Below, piece by piece: positions 1-7,534 of a stretch of 64,000 nucleotides of DNA (position 1 is its first letter; each line of letters begins with the position of its first letter). The stretch is taken from assembly GCA_035565775.1 (NCBI GenBank), contig DATMRW010000028.1, positions 186,001 through 250,000 on the forward strand, given 5' to 3'. This stretch comes from PRO6 sp035565775. GTDB taxonomy: Bacteria; Pseudomonadota; Alphaproteobacteria; Rhizobiales; Xanthobacteraceae. The position numbers and the translations under genes are program-made. The notes below the pieces were generated by a model, which was given only the letters and a program-made list of their open reading frames with translations, was not told where the DNA came from and did no database searches.

Positions 1-741
1 AAACTCCAGGTCGAGCTCTGCCACCTCCAGCAATGGGTTACAATCCATAAGCTACGCGCGATCATCCTGTTCGAGGGGCGCGACGCAGCCGGCAAAGGGG
101 GCACCATTAAAGCCATCACCGAAAGGGTGAGTCCGCGCGTTTTCCGGGTTGTGGCCCTGCCCGCGCCTTCCGACCGAGAACGAAGCCAGATGTTTCTCCA
201 GCGATACGTCGCCCATTTTCCCGCCGGCGGCGAGATCGTGATCTTCGATCGCAGCTGGTACAATCGCGCCGGCGTCGAATACGTCATGGGCTTCTGCACG
301 CCGGACGAGCACAAGCGCTTTCTCGACCTTTGCCCGGAGATCGAGAAGTATATCGTCGATGCCGGCATCATCCTGATCAAGCTGTGGCTTGAAGTCGGCA
401 TGAAGGAGCAGGAGAAGCGGTTCACCGCCCGCATCGACGATCCGCTTCGCCAATGGAAGCTGAGCCCAATGGACATCGAGGCCTACCGCCATTGGTATGA
501 TTATTCGCGCGCCCGTGACATGATGTTTGAGGCAACCGACTCAAAGGACACGCCTTGGTACGTGATCCGCTCGGATGACAAGCGCCGCGCGCGCCTCAAC
601 TGCATCGCCCATCTCCTGGACAGAATACCTTACGAACGAATTCCGCGGGATCGCGTCAAACTCCCCAGCCGGTCCGAAAAGAAGCGATATAGCGATAAGG
701 CTGTCTTCGAACGAATGAAATTCGTGCCGGAGCGATATTGA
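1..741 (+). CDS. ppk2: Polyphosphate kinase 2 family protein (5' end outside window)
   Basis: This is the C-terminal 246 residues of a PPK2-family kinase, which moves phosphate between polyphosphate and nucleotides. The frame is open from base 1. The Walker A loop GRDAAGKGG is at bases 76-102. The conserved block SPRVFRVVALPAPSDRE follows, then the PPK2 motif FDRSWYNRAGVE near bases 244-276. About 40-50 N-terminal residues are missing beyond the window edge, judged from usual family length (about 270-300). It converges on the DUF1476 gene 24 bases downstream. The family call is secure; preference for ADP, GDP or AMP cannot be read here. Confidence 0.93.
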   Translation, partial: KLQVELCHLQQWVTIHKLRAIILFEGRDAAGKGGTIKAITERVSPRVFRVVALPAPSDRERSQMFLQRYVAHFPAGGEIVIFDRSWYNRAGVEYVMGFCTPDEHKRFLDLCPEIEKYIVDAGIILIKLWLEVGMKEQEKRFTARIDDPLRQWKLSPMDIEAYRHWYDYSRARDMMFEATDSKDTPWYVIRSDDKRRARLNCIAHLLDRIPYERIPRDRVKLPSRSEKKRYSDKAVFERMKFVPERY

Positions 742-765
742 TGCGCTTCGCTTTCGTTGCCTCCG

Positions 766-1083
766 TCAGGTTCCTGCGTCGATCTGCTCAAGCGCGATGT
801 GAAAGAACTCATCGATCCGCTGGCTGACCTGTTCCGGCGAAATTCCCCTTGGCGCCAGATCCGCGGCGACCTTTCGCAGCGTCCCCTCCAGGCTCATGCT
901 TCCAAGGTTCCCGGTCACGAGTTCGTTAGCATAAGCAGTTGCATCGTCCCCCGACAGGCCGAGTTCCGCGGCCGCCCAGTTGCCGAGCATTTTGTTGCAT
1001 CTTGCCATCGCCTTGAAGCGCAACTCCTCGTCGTGGATGAATTTTGCCTCGAAAGCCTGCTCGCGTTTATCGAACGTCGTCAT
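766..1083 (-). CDS. ATP synthase inhibitor zeta subunit (DUF1476)
   Basis: This 105-residue soluble protein opens with MTTFDKREQAFEAKF, continues HDEELRFKA, and later has RKVAADLAP, the signature sequence of DUF1476. In alphaproteobacteria (characterised in Paracoccus denitrificans) this family is the zeta subunit, which inhibits rotation of the F1-ATPase and limits ATP hydrolysis when the proton motive force falls. Length matches the family (about 105). It is convergent with ppk2, so the two are probably separate transcripts. The family assignment is strong; the inhibitor role is known for homologues, not shown here. Confidence 0.9.
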   Translation of the reverse strand: MTTFDKREQAFEAKFIHDEELRFKAMARCNKMLGNWAAAELGLSGDDATAYANELVTGNLGSMSLEGTLRKVAADLAPRGISPEQVSQRIDEFFHIALEQIDAGT

Positions 1084-1314
1084 GATTTCGGTCCTAATCT
1101 CATTCCGACCCGTGGCGCAGATGCGCAGACGACCAAGTAAGGAACGGGCTGATTAAACAGCTTGAAAACAATCGCACGCGCCCAATCTGCGTTGTTAAAT
1201 TTAAGTAGATGGACTTGTAGTGGTCAAGCCGCGCGAGGGTATCAGATGACAGTGGCACGCCTTGCCACCTTCCAAACAAACTAAACCCGCCGGCATGTGG
1301 TCTTTTGCCCTTGG

Positions 1315-2442
1315 TCAATCGGCCGAGGGTGTGCGTTCCTCCGCATCCCTCATGCCGGCCCCATTTGTGACAGGTTCCTCGCGAGTCCATGCGACGAGCA
1401 GCTCCCAGCCGACCGCCAAGATGATCGGGCCGACGAACAGGCCGATGATCCCATGGGCGAGCGTCCCGCCGAGGACGCCGATCAGTATGACGAGCATCGG
1501 CGTCTTCAAGCCGTGCCCCATGAACACGGGCTTCAGAAAATTGTCGAGCAAGGCGACCGGTACCATATAGACCGTGAACAGGAGTGCGGTCGTCGCGTCC
1601 ATGGTCATCCATGCCCAGACCAGCACGCCAAGGACAACGACGCCGACGCCGATTTGCACTATGCCGAAAAATAGCGCGATAAAGGCGAGCAGACCAGCGC
1701 CAGGCACACCAGCGACCTGGAAGCCGATGCCGGCCAGCAACGACTGCAGAACGGCAATGCCGAGGACGCCCCGCGAGATCGTGCGAATGGTTGCGCCCGC
1801 CAGCGCGACGAACTCGTCGCTCCGCGCCGGCACGACATGCTTGAGGAATACTCGCACGCCATTCGCCATTCGAGGCGCCGGCAGAAACAAGTATCCCATC
1901 AACGCTATCGACAGCAGAAACTTCAAAATGCCCGTACCGGCGTCGGCCGCCGCACCAAGGAGCGGCCCGGCGTAAGGCCGCAGGTGCGGCCGCAACTGCT
2001 CCATTGCAATGCCGAGATTGGTCGATGCCAGGTCCCAGTTCTCGTAAATCTGATTGCCGATCAGCGGCCAATCCTTGACCCCGCGCGGAGGCGCAGGAAC
2101 CGCAAGTCCCCCCGCATTGAGCTTCTCGGCGACCGCCCTCAGGCCATCAATCAGACTCAACGCCAACCATGTCGCCGGGCCGATGACAATGACCAGACTG
2201 AGGATTGTCACCATCACAGCCGCAATGATGCGACGGCCGCCGAGCCTTTCGGTGAACCAAGCATAGACCGGATACAAGGCGACCGTGAGCACCAGGCTCC
2301 AGACCACGATCGGGATGAACGGCCGGACCAGCAAAAACGACCAATAGATCAGAATGCCGAGCAGCCCGATCCGAATGGCAAGCTGTACGACATCGTCTCT
2401 GGGCTGCGGACGGGAACGTGGCGGCTTTGCGAGCTTGTTCAC
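1315..2442 (-). CDS. AI-2E family transporter (UPF0118 / PerM-like permease)
   Basis: A polytopic inner-membrane protein of about 375 residues. An N-terminal helix pair (LAIRIGLLGILIYWSFLLV and the following VVWSLVLTVALYP) is followed by a soluble region and further C-terminal helices including FIALFFGIVQIGVGVVVLG. This layout is typical of the AI-2E/PerM family, whose members export diverse small molecules or act as Na+/H+ antiporters. I chose GTG at 2442 (VNKLAKPP). A TTG at 2481 would add 13 residues and overlap the upstream gene by 23 bases. It lies 16 bases after the small secreted gene and may be cotranscribed with it. The substrate cannot be predicted. Confidence 0.85.
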   Translation of the reverse strand: MNKLAKPPRSRPQPRDDVVQLAIRIGLLGILIYWSFLLVRPFIPIVVWSLVLTVALYPVYAWFTERLGGRRIIAAVMVTILSLVIVIGPATWLALSLIDGLRAVAEKLNAGGLAVPAPPRGVKDWPLIGNQIYENWDLASTNLGIAMEQLRPHLRPYAGPLLGAAADAGTGILKFLLSIALMGYLFLPAPRMANGVRVFLKHVVPARSDEFVALAGATIRTISRGVLGIAVLQSLLAGIGFQVAGVPGAGLLAFIALFFGIVQIGVGVVVLGVLVWAWMTMDATTALLFTVYMVPVALLDNFLKPVFMGHGLKTPMLVILIGVLGGTLAHGIIGLFVGPIILAVGWELLVAWTREEPVTNGAGMRDAEERTPSAD

Positions 2443-2458
2443 CGACCGCCCCGATCGA

Positions 2459-2815
2459 TCAGCGCCGACGTCGCAGCGCAACCCGCTCTGGGGTTAGGTC
2501 GCGTTCCCAGATCGCGCCGTTGTCGAATTGAATGCGCATGCCGTCAGGCGAATAGACCGCGCTCTCGTTCCAGTCATCAACCCAAATCCGATTCTCCGGC
2601 GCAAACCAGTCTGGCCATGCACGCGAGGGAACGCCCGCCTCGTTCAGCAGATTCAGTTCCGTGCCGTTCTGGGTCACATAGGCCGCATTGCCTACAAGAC
2701 CGGACTGACACATCTGGATGCATCTGTATTTTCCGGTGAGATTGACGGATTGCGCCAACGCTCCGCTCGCAATGAAAGCGGCAGCAGTACCAATGGCTAA
2801 AGAAATCATTCGCAT
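2459..2815 (-). CDS. Small secreted protein of unknown function
   Basis: A 118-residue protein with a clear signal peptide (MRMISLAIGTAAAFIASGA, cleavage probably after ALA). The mature part contains LTGKYRCIQMC, several tryptophans and an Arg-rich C-terminus. The two cysteines CIQMC could bind a metal or form a disulfide, but no known motif is recognisable. ATG at 2815 is chosen because GGAG sits 8 bases upstream; a TTG seven codons earlier lacks such a site. A perfect FixK/FNR-type palindrome lies about 83 bases upstream at 2892-2905, so expression is probably raised under low oxygen. No function is assigned. Confidence 0.75.
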   Translation of the reverse strand: MRMISLAIGTAAAFIASGALAQSVNLTGKYRCIQMCQSGLVGNAAYVTQNGTELNLLNEAGVPSRAWPDWFAPENRIWVDDWNESAVYSPDGMRIQFDNGAIWERDLTPERVALRRRR

Positions 2816-2891
2816 GAAATTCACTCCGAGATTCAAACATCCGCCCTCTCTAACCCCGCACCGGAATTAAAGGGCGATCGCTCGCTCTCAA

Positions 2892-2905
2892 TTGATCTGA
2901 GTCAA
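2892..2905. promoter_or_regulatory. FixK/FNR-type box
   Basis: TTGATCTGAGTCAA is an exact match to TTGA-N6-TCAA, the half-site pair bound by FNR/FixK regulators. It lies in the divergent intergenic region between the secreted protein (start 2815, centre to start about 83 bases) and the EF-hand gene, and is better placed for the leftward gene. Confidence 0.75.
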
Positions 2906-2926
2906 CCCCCGACGGTTTCCGCGACG

Positions 2927-2940
2927 TTGATCCAAAGCAA
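2927..2940. promoter_or_regulatory. Probable second FixK/FNR-type box
   Basis: TTGATCCAAAGCAA matches TTGA-N6-GCAA, one base off the perfect palindrome. Bradyrhizobial FixK2 boxes are known to tolerate G at this position. Its centre is 78 bases before the EF-hand gene start at 3012, a spacing seen for other boxes in this window, so the divergent pair would have one box per gene. Confidence 0.55.
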
Positions 2941-3011
2941 AGCGTCCCGCCCACGCACAACTATGGTTTCAGAAGAAGGGTTGAGGGCATGTCTGCCAAT
3001 GGGAGAACCTC

Positions 3012-3473
3012 ATGACATCGCATGCATTTCGTGCGCCCGCCCTTGCGGCCATTTTTGCCATCGCCACCTTCGGCGCGGCCGCACAAACGGCTGCCCTCGA
3101 TCACAATCACGAAGGATCAAGTTTTGCGCAGGCTGGTTCAAATGATCAGCCCGGCGAAACTGTCGGGCAAGGCCGGGGCGAATATTCTGATCAACCTTGC
3201 GTCATGCCGCCCGGAAGAATGGGACCAGGCATGATGCGGCAAGGCATGGGACCACAGAGAACGGGCGCGCCCGGCAGGCCCGGCGGGCCGATGCGCGGGC
3301 ATGGTCCGAACGTCTTCATGAAAGTTATGTTTGCTATTGCCGATGTCGATGGCGACGGCGCTCTCTCCTTTGAGGAAGTCAGCGCCATCCACCGGAGGAT
3401 CTTCAACAAGATTGATGTCAACAAGGATGGCAGAATTACGCTCGAGGAAATTCAGGAGTTTTTCCGCGACTAG
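3012..3473 (+). CDS. Secreted EF-hand calcium-binding protein
   Basis: This 153-residue protein has a signal peptide (LAAIFAIATFGAAAQ), a Gly/Pro/Met-rich linker at about residues 60-100, and a C-terminal EF-hand pair. The first loop starts DVDGDGALSFEE (ligand positions D111, D113, D115, S119, E122). The second is DVNKDGRITLEE (D135, N137, D139, T143, E146). Both 12-residue loops have canonical ligands, so calcium binding in the periplasm is likely. GGGAGAA precedes the ATG. Two FixK-type boxes lie upstream. A periplasmic calcium sensor or buffer induced by low oxygen is an inference; the Met-rich linker could also bind copper. Confidence 0.85.
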   Translation: MTSHAFRAPALAAIFAIATFGAAAQTAALDHNHEGSSFAQAGSNDQPGETVGQGRGEYSDQPCVMPPGRMGPGMMRQGMGPQRTGAPGRPGGPMRGHGPNVFMKVMFAIADVDGDGALSFEEVSAIHRRIFNKIDVNKDGRITLEEIQEFFRD

Positions 3474-3507
3474 CGCTCGATGGCAATCAGGCGGCAACTG
3501 AAACTAT

Positions 3508-4305
3508 TCAGCGGTTCTGACCTGCCGTGCAGCTCGACTGCGCCATAGGCAACGGCGGCAGCGCATTGCGCAGTGGCTCGCTTGAGATCCGCATCAAGCC
3601 GCTGAACGGCTGGCCGAGCTCGATGATAAGATAAATCGAGCCTGCGGCGGATATCGCGAATATGAACAGGGAAGCGACCACGATCGCGTTCGGTTTGGCG
3701 AACAGGCTGAAGCTCGCGAAGATGATGCTGAGCCAGAAGATCAGCACCGCGAGAAACGGCATCGGGATCGAGTTCGTCGATTGGGTGTAAAGCAAAAGCC
3801 GGGTTTTTGCGATGTTGCTGCCGAGCTCTATTGCACGGGCCTGCAACGATCGCTGGGCTTCATCCTTGGGCGAAAGCTTCCTGAACTGTTGATACAGCTG
3901 CTCGGTTACGGCGCTCGCTTCAAACGGGGGCACGTTGGTCTCATCAAAACCGCTCCGGCGCCACATCCGGTCTGCAAGAACGCCAAGTCCACGGCGGATC
4001 AGCACGCGCGCCTGATCCGCCTCCGCGCCATACTCCGAAAGCACGTTGTCCAAGAGAATGACGTCGGCGGTCAGCTGCTTGACCTCGCCACTTTGCACGT
4101 CATAGGCATTCTTCGCCGAAGCAATCAGCAGGCCCAGGACCAGCGCCGCAATCGTCCCGATGAGGCCTGTGCCGAGCCGTACCACATCTTTCGCATCGGA
4201 ACTGAGATGGTGGTCCGGCAAGATGTTGCGCAGCAACATGCCAAGCACGACGCCGAGCGCTATGCATCCGAATGCGATGCCCGCGATTACGAGCGCATCC
4301 ATCAT
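3508..4305 (-). CDS. DUF4239 (bestrophin-like) membrane protein
   Basis: A 265-residue inner-membrane protein. Helices are visible at the N-terminus (ALVIAGIAFGCIALGVVLG), around residues 45-65 (LGTGLIGTIAALVLGLLIA) and as a C-terminal pair near residues 180-235. The soluble middle part is predicted helical. The motif GLIGTIAALVLGLLIASAK next to a charged helical region is typical of DUF4239, a family distantly related to bestrophin anion channels. It is convergent with the EF-hand gene. Function is unproven in the family; a channel role is inference only. Confidence 0.7.
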   Translation of the reverse strand: MMDALVIAGIAFGCIALGVVLGMLLRNILPDHHLSSDAKDVVRLGTGLIGTIAALVLGLLIASAKNAYDVQSGEVKQLTADVILLDNVLSEYGAEADQARVLIRRGLGVLADRMWRRSGFDETNVPPFEASAVTEQLYQQFRKLSPKDEAQRSLQARAIELGSNIAKTRLLLYTQSTNSIPMPFLAVLIFWLSIIFASFSLFAKPNAIVVASLFIFAISAAGSIYLIIELGQPFSGLMRISSEPLRNALPPLPMAQSSCTAGQNR

Positions 4306-4402
4306 CCACCCTTGCAGGCGCCGCGCTGGCGTCTTTGCGTGGTCAGAGATTTAGGCCGACATCTTTTTATATACCTGGGCGCGGCGCAATCCGCTGCCAT
4401 GC

Positions 4403-4645
4403 TCAGTACCGGCGGACGCCGTATCTCGGCGCCACCGCAGGCCGGCGCACGACGGTCGTGCGGCGGACGACCGTTCGGGGCGGCGCGACCACCGCCGCCC
4501 GCGGCGCCACGACCGCGGCTCGCGGAGCAGCGGCGACGCAACCTGCCCGGTAGACGCCGCGCGCACAGACCACGGCCCCGGCATCCATCGAGCTTAGCGC
4601 GATCAAACCTGTCGCCAGCATCGCCGAGAAAATTGCTTTCTTCAT
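4403..4645 (-). CDS. Small secreted Ala/Val/Arg-repeat protein
   Basis: An 80-residue protein with a signal peptide (MKKAIFSAMLATGLIALSS, cleavage near AGA). The mature part contains CARGVYRAGC, resembling a short Cys-Cys module found in many small secreted Bradyrhizobium proteins. Tandem APRAAVV repeats and a basic RRTTVVRR stretch follow. AAGGAG lies 7 bases before the ATG, so translation is credible despite low complexity. A perfect FixK-type box is 119 bases upstream. Function unknown; a basic periplasmic or cell-surface protein is the most that can be said. Confidence 0.65.
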   Translation of the reverse strand: MKKAIFSAMLATGLIALSSMDAGAVVCARGVYRAGCVAAAPRAAVVAPRAAVVAPPRTVVRRTTVVRRPAVAPRYGVRRY

Positions 4646-5082
4646 TTTCTGCTCCTTGCGTTTTCTTTAGCCGGCCCTTGCACGGACAACCGGCATCACC
4701 TTTCGTGGAGAAAGATCTGGGCCTTGTTTGTGTCTAGATCGAAGCACTCGCGACAGATTGATCGGGGTCAATCTTTGCCCCCCGCCACCACGCTTTTCGC
4801 CGCAGGATGGCTGTGGAATGCTTCCCGTCTCGCGTCTTGCAAGCGTTGAAAATACTGGCGTCCGGCCAGGCGAGGTATAAGATCCCAAACCGGTTCCAGC
4901 CCACCAGATCCCGTAGCCGCCATCTGGCGGACGACAATCTAGGGTTATACGGAACCATGGGATAGTCCAGGTACAGGCGTCACCGGACGAAGCGACGAAG
5001 CCGAACGAACAACGTTGAATGATCCACACGGCAGGCCGAAAATCGGCTGCCGGCCAATGCAGAAGCAGGGCGGAGATCAACC
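4646..5082. other. Intergenic region, 437 bases
   Basis: This divergent gap separates the small secreted protein (leftward) from the MFS transporter (rightward). It contains one perfect FixK/FNR-type palindrome at 4758-4771 and a GGAG ribosome-binding site for the MFS gene near 5074. Short open frames on both strands lack a credible start context. I see no RNA gene or repeat. Confidence 0.5.
4758..4771. promoter_or_regulatory. FixK/FNR-type box
   Basis: TTGATCGGGGTCAA is a perfect TTGA-N6-TCAA palindrome. Its centre is 119 bases before the start of the leftward small secreted protein and about 320 bases before the MFS gene, so the leftward gene is the likely target. Confidence 0.7.
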
Positions 5083-6369
5083 ATGGCTGTCGAAACCTCA
5101 GAAGTAGTCATCCCTGAAGATACAAGTCTGCTTGCCTTCTATCGCGACATGAACACGCCGGAACGGCGGACGTTCTGGGCCTGTGCCACGGGCTGGGCGC
5201 TCGATGGCATGGACTTCATGATCTACCCGCTCGTGATCGGCACGATCATCGCGCTCTGGCATGTCGACGCCGGCATGGCCGGCTTGGCGGGCACCACGAC
5301 CCTGCTCGCCTCGGCCGTCGGCGGCTGGCTGGCCGGCTACCTGTGCGACCGCATTGGCCGCGTCCTTACGCTCCAGATCACCATCATCTGGTTTTCGGTG
5401 TTTTCGCTCATCTGTGCGTTTGTCCAGAATTTTGAGCAACTTCTCGTCGCCCGCACCTTGCTCGGCCTTGGCTTTGGCGGCGAATGGGCGGCAGGCGCGG
5501 TCCTGATGGGCGAAACCATCCGCGCGCAGTACCGCGGGCGGGCCGTCGGCTCGGTCCAGTCCGGCTGGGCCGTCGGCTGGGGGATGGCCGTTCTGGCGCA
5601 GGCGTTTCTGTTCAGCATCCTACCGGCGGAAGAGGCATGGCGCTGGATGTTTGCGGTTGGCGTGCTCCCTGCCCTTCTGGTGTTCTATCTGCGCCGCTAC
5701 GTAGAAGAGCCGCCGATTGCCGCCGCCGCACGCGCGCGGCAGATCGAGGCCGGCGACCGGCCGGCGATCTGGGAGATCTTTTCCGGTCCGATCCTGCGAA
5801 CCACGATCATTGCCTCGCTCATGACATCCGGTTGCCAGGGCGGCTATTACGCCATCACGTTCTGGGTGCCGCGCTTTCTCACCACGGAGCGTAGCCTCTC
5901 GATCGTCAGCTCGACCGGCTATCTCGCCGCCCTGATTGTCGGCTCGTTCGTCGGCTATCTCGTTGGCGCCTGGCTCGCCGACCGCATCGGCCGCCGCAAC
6001 CTCTTCCTGATCTTCTCGCTCGGTGCGATCGCCATCGTTCTGATCTATACGCAGATCCCGCTGACCAACCGCGTATTGTGGGTTCTCGGCTTCCCGCTCG
6101 GCTTCTTCGCCTCCGGCTATTTTTCGGGAATGGGCGCATTTTTGACCGAGCTGTTCCCGACACGCCTGCGCGGCTCCGGCCAGGGTTTCTGTTACAATTT
6201 CGGCCGCGGCATCGGCGCGCTGTTCCCGTTCCTTGTCGGCTATCTGTCGCAGACCACGACACTCGCCAACGCCATCGCTATCTTTGCCGTCGGCGCTTAC
6301 GTACTGTTCTTCGTCGCGGCCTATGCGTTGCCCGAGACGCGTGGCAAGGTGCTAACCGCCGACGCCTGA
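5083..6369 (+). CDS. MFS transporter, aromatic/organic acid:H+ symporter type
   Basis: A 428-residue, 12-helix major facilitator. It has the signature GYLCDRIGRV in the loop after helix 2 and the matching GAWLADRIGRRN in the second half. The N-terminal ATGWALDGMDFMIYPL has the acidic residue typical of the aromatic-acid and sialate/hydroxycarboxylate symporter families. GGAG precedes the ATG. The amidohydrolase starts 20 bases downstream and is probably cotranscribed, which suggests the carrier imports that enzyme's substrate or a precursor. The exact substrate is unknown. Confidence 0.88.
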   Translation: MAVETSEVVIPEDTSLLAFYRDMNTPERRTFWACATGWALDGMDFMIYPLVIGTIIALWHVDAGMAGLAGTTTLLASAVGGWLAGYLCDRIGRVLTLQITIIWFSVFSLICAFVQNFEQLLVARTLLGLGFGGEWAAGAVLMGETIRAQYRGRAVGSVQSGWAVGWGMAVLAQAFLFSILPAEEAWRWMFAVGVLPALLVFYLRRYVEEPPIAAAARARQIEAGDRPAIWEIFSGPILRTTIIASLMTSGCQGGYYAITFWVPRFLTTERSLSIVSSTGYLAALIVGSFVGYLVGAWLADRIGRRNLFLIFSLGAIAIVLIYTQIPLTNRVLWVLGFPLGFFASGYFSGMGAFLTELFPTRLRGSGQGFCYNFGRGIGALFPFLVGYLSQTTTLANAIAIFAVGAYVLFFVAAYALPETRGKVLTADA

Positions 6370-6389
6370 CGGAAGGAAAGGAGCCGTCC

Positions 6390-7277
6390 ATGGAAGAAAT
6401 TTCGACGGCTCCGCCCTGCCCGGCACCGCCCGCCATCCAGCCGCCACCGCGGATCACCGTGCCGCAGGGCGCGGTCGATACCCATAGCCACGTGATCGGC
6501 GCGCCGCCGGCCTATCCCTTCGTTGCGGCGCGCAGCTACACGCCGCCGCCGGCATCGGCGGATGACTATATCGCCATGCTCGATGCCACGCGCATGACCT
6601 ATGGAGTTCTGACGCAGGTCAGCGTCCATGGCACCGACAACCGCCTGCTGGAGGATGCCTTGCGGCGCCACCCCACACGCTTGCGGGGCATCGGCGTCCT
6701 GGCGCTGGACGCCTCCGACCGCGAGCGCGCCGCGCTCAAGGAAGCGGGCGTCGTCGGCTTGCGCCTCAACGTGCTCTATGGCGGCGGTATCGGCCTCGGC
6801 GAGGTCGAAGGTTACGGTGACATGTGCAAGGAAATGGGCTGGCATCTGCAATTTTTGGTCGACGCGGCCGACCTACCCGCCGTCGCACGGCGCCTCGGCC
6901 GCCTGCCGGTGCCATTCCTGATCGACCACATGGGACATTTCCCGACCACCCGCGGTGTCGGCAGCGAGGGGTTCCAGACGCTCCTTTCATTGGTGCGCGA
7001 CGGGGCATGGGCACGGCTCTCGGGCGCCTATCGCACCTCGGTCCAAGGCCCACCATATGATGACACGGTGCCTTTCGCGCGGGCTCTCGCCGCCGCTGCG
7101 CCCGAGCGCTGCGTCTGGGGCTCGGACTGGCCGCACGTCGCCAACTGGGGCGTGATGATGACGGTCGCCGATCTCCTCGACCTCCTCGCGCGCTGGGTGC
7201 CCGACGAGATGCTGCGCAACCGCATCCTGACGGAAAACCCGCAACGCCTGTTCGGCTTCGGGGCTGTGGGCGCCTGA
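6390..7277 (+). CDS. Amidohydrolase family protein (PDC hydrolase / LigI-like)
   Basis: A 295-residue TIM-barrel amidohydrolase of the PF04909/COG3618 type. Visible marks are GAVDTHSHVIG (first beta-strand HxH), the DHMGHFP motif, and VWGSDWPHVANWG near the C-terminus with the catalytic aspartate. The closest familiar subgroup hydrolyses lactones such as 2-pyrone-4,6-dicarboxylate in aromatic degradation, but related enzymes act on sugar lactones. I chose ATG at 6390 because GGAAAGGAG sits 6 bases upstream. It follows the MFS gene by 20 bases. Substrate is inference from family and context. Confidence 0.85.
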   Translation: MEEISTAPPCPAPPAIQPPPRITVPQGAVDTHSHVIGAPPAYPFVAARSYTPPPASADDYIAMLDATRMTYGVLTQVSVHGTDNRLLEDALRRHPTRLRGIGVLALDASDRERAALKEAGVVGLRLNVLYGGGIGLGEVEGYGDMCKEMGWHLQFLVDAADLPAVARRLGRLPVPFLIDHMGHFPTTRGVGSEGFQTLLSLVRDGAWARLSGAYRTSVQGPPYDDTVPFARALAAAAPERCVWGSDWPHVANWGVMMTVADLLDLLARWVPDEMLRNRILTENPQRLFGFGAVGA

Positions 7278-7534
7278 TCAGGCCGCGGGATCGCGAGAGG
7301 CAGGACACGGCGAAAATCCCTGCCCGTCCGGTCGAAGCAAGACCTGGCACTGAGCACATGGGGAAGACGCGGCTCGTAACATTGCTGAGAAAGCAAGCTG
7401 CGGTGAGTGAACCATTGCAGGCACGGGAACGTTGCCAACGGGAACCCGGCATCCACCAGCCATGACGCTGCTGGCGTGGTGTTGCGGGGAACCGAAGCAG
7501 CCCCGGACCGGAGCAACCGAAGTCGGAATATCCG

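Noticed and set aside
1253..1266. Sigma-54-like sequence TGGCACGCCTTGCC downstream of the AI-2E gene
   Set aside because: The spacing between GG and GC is 8 instead of 10 bases. The sequence also forms a small palindrome and lies after a gene end, not before a start.
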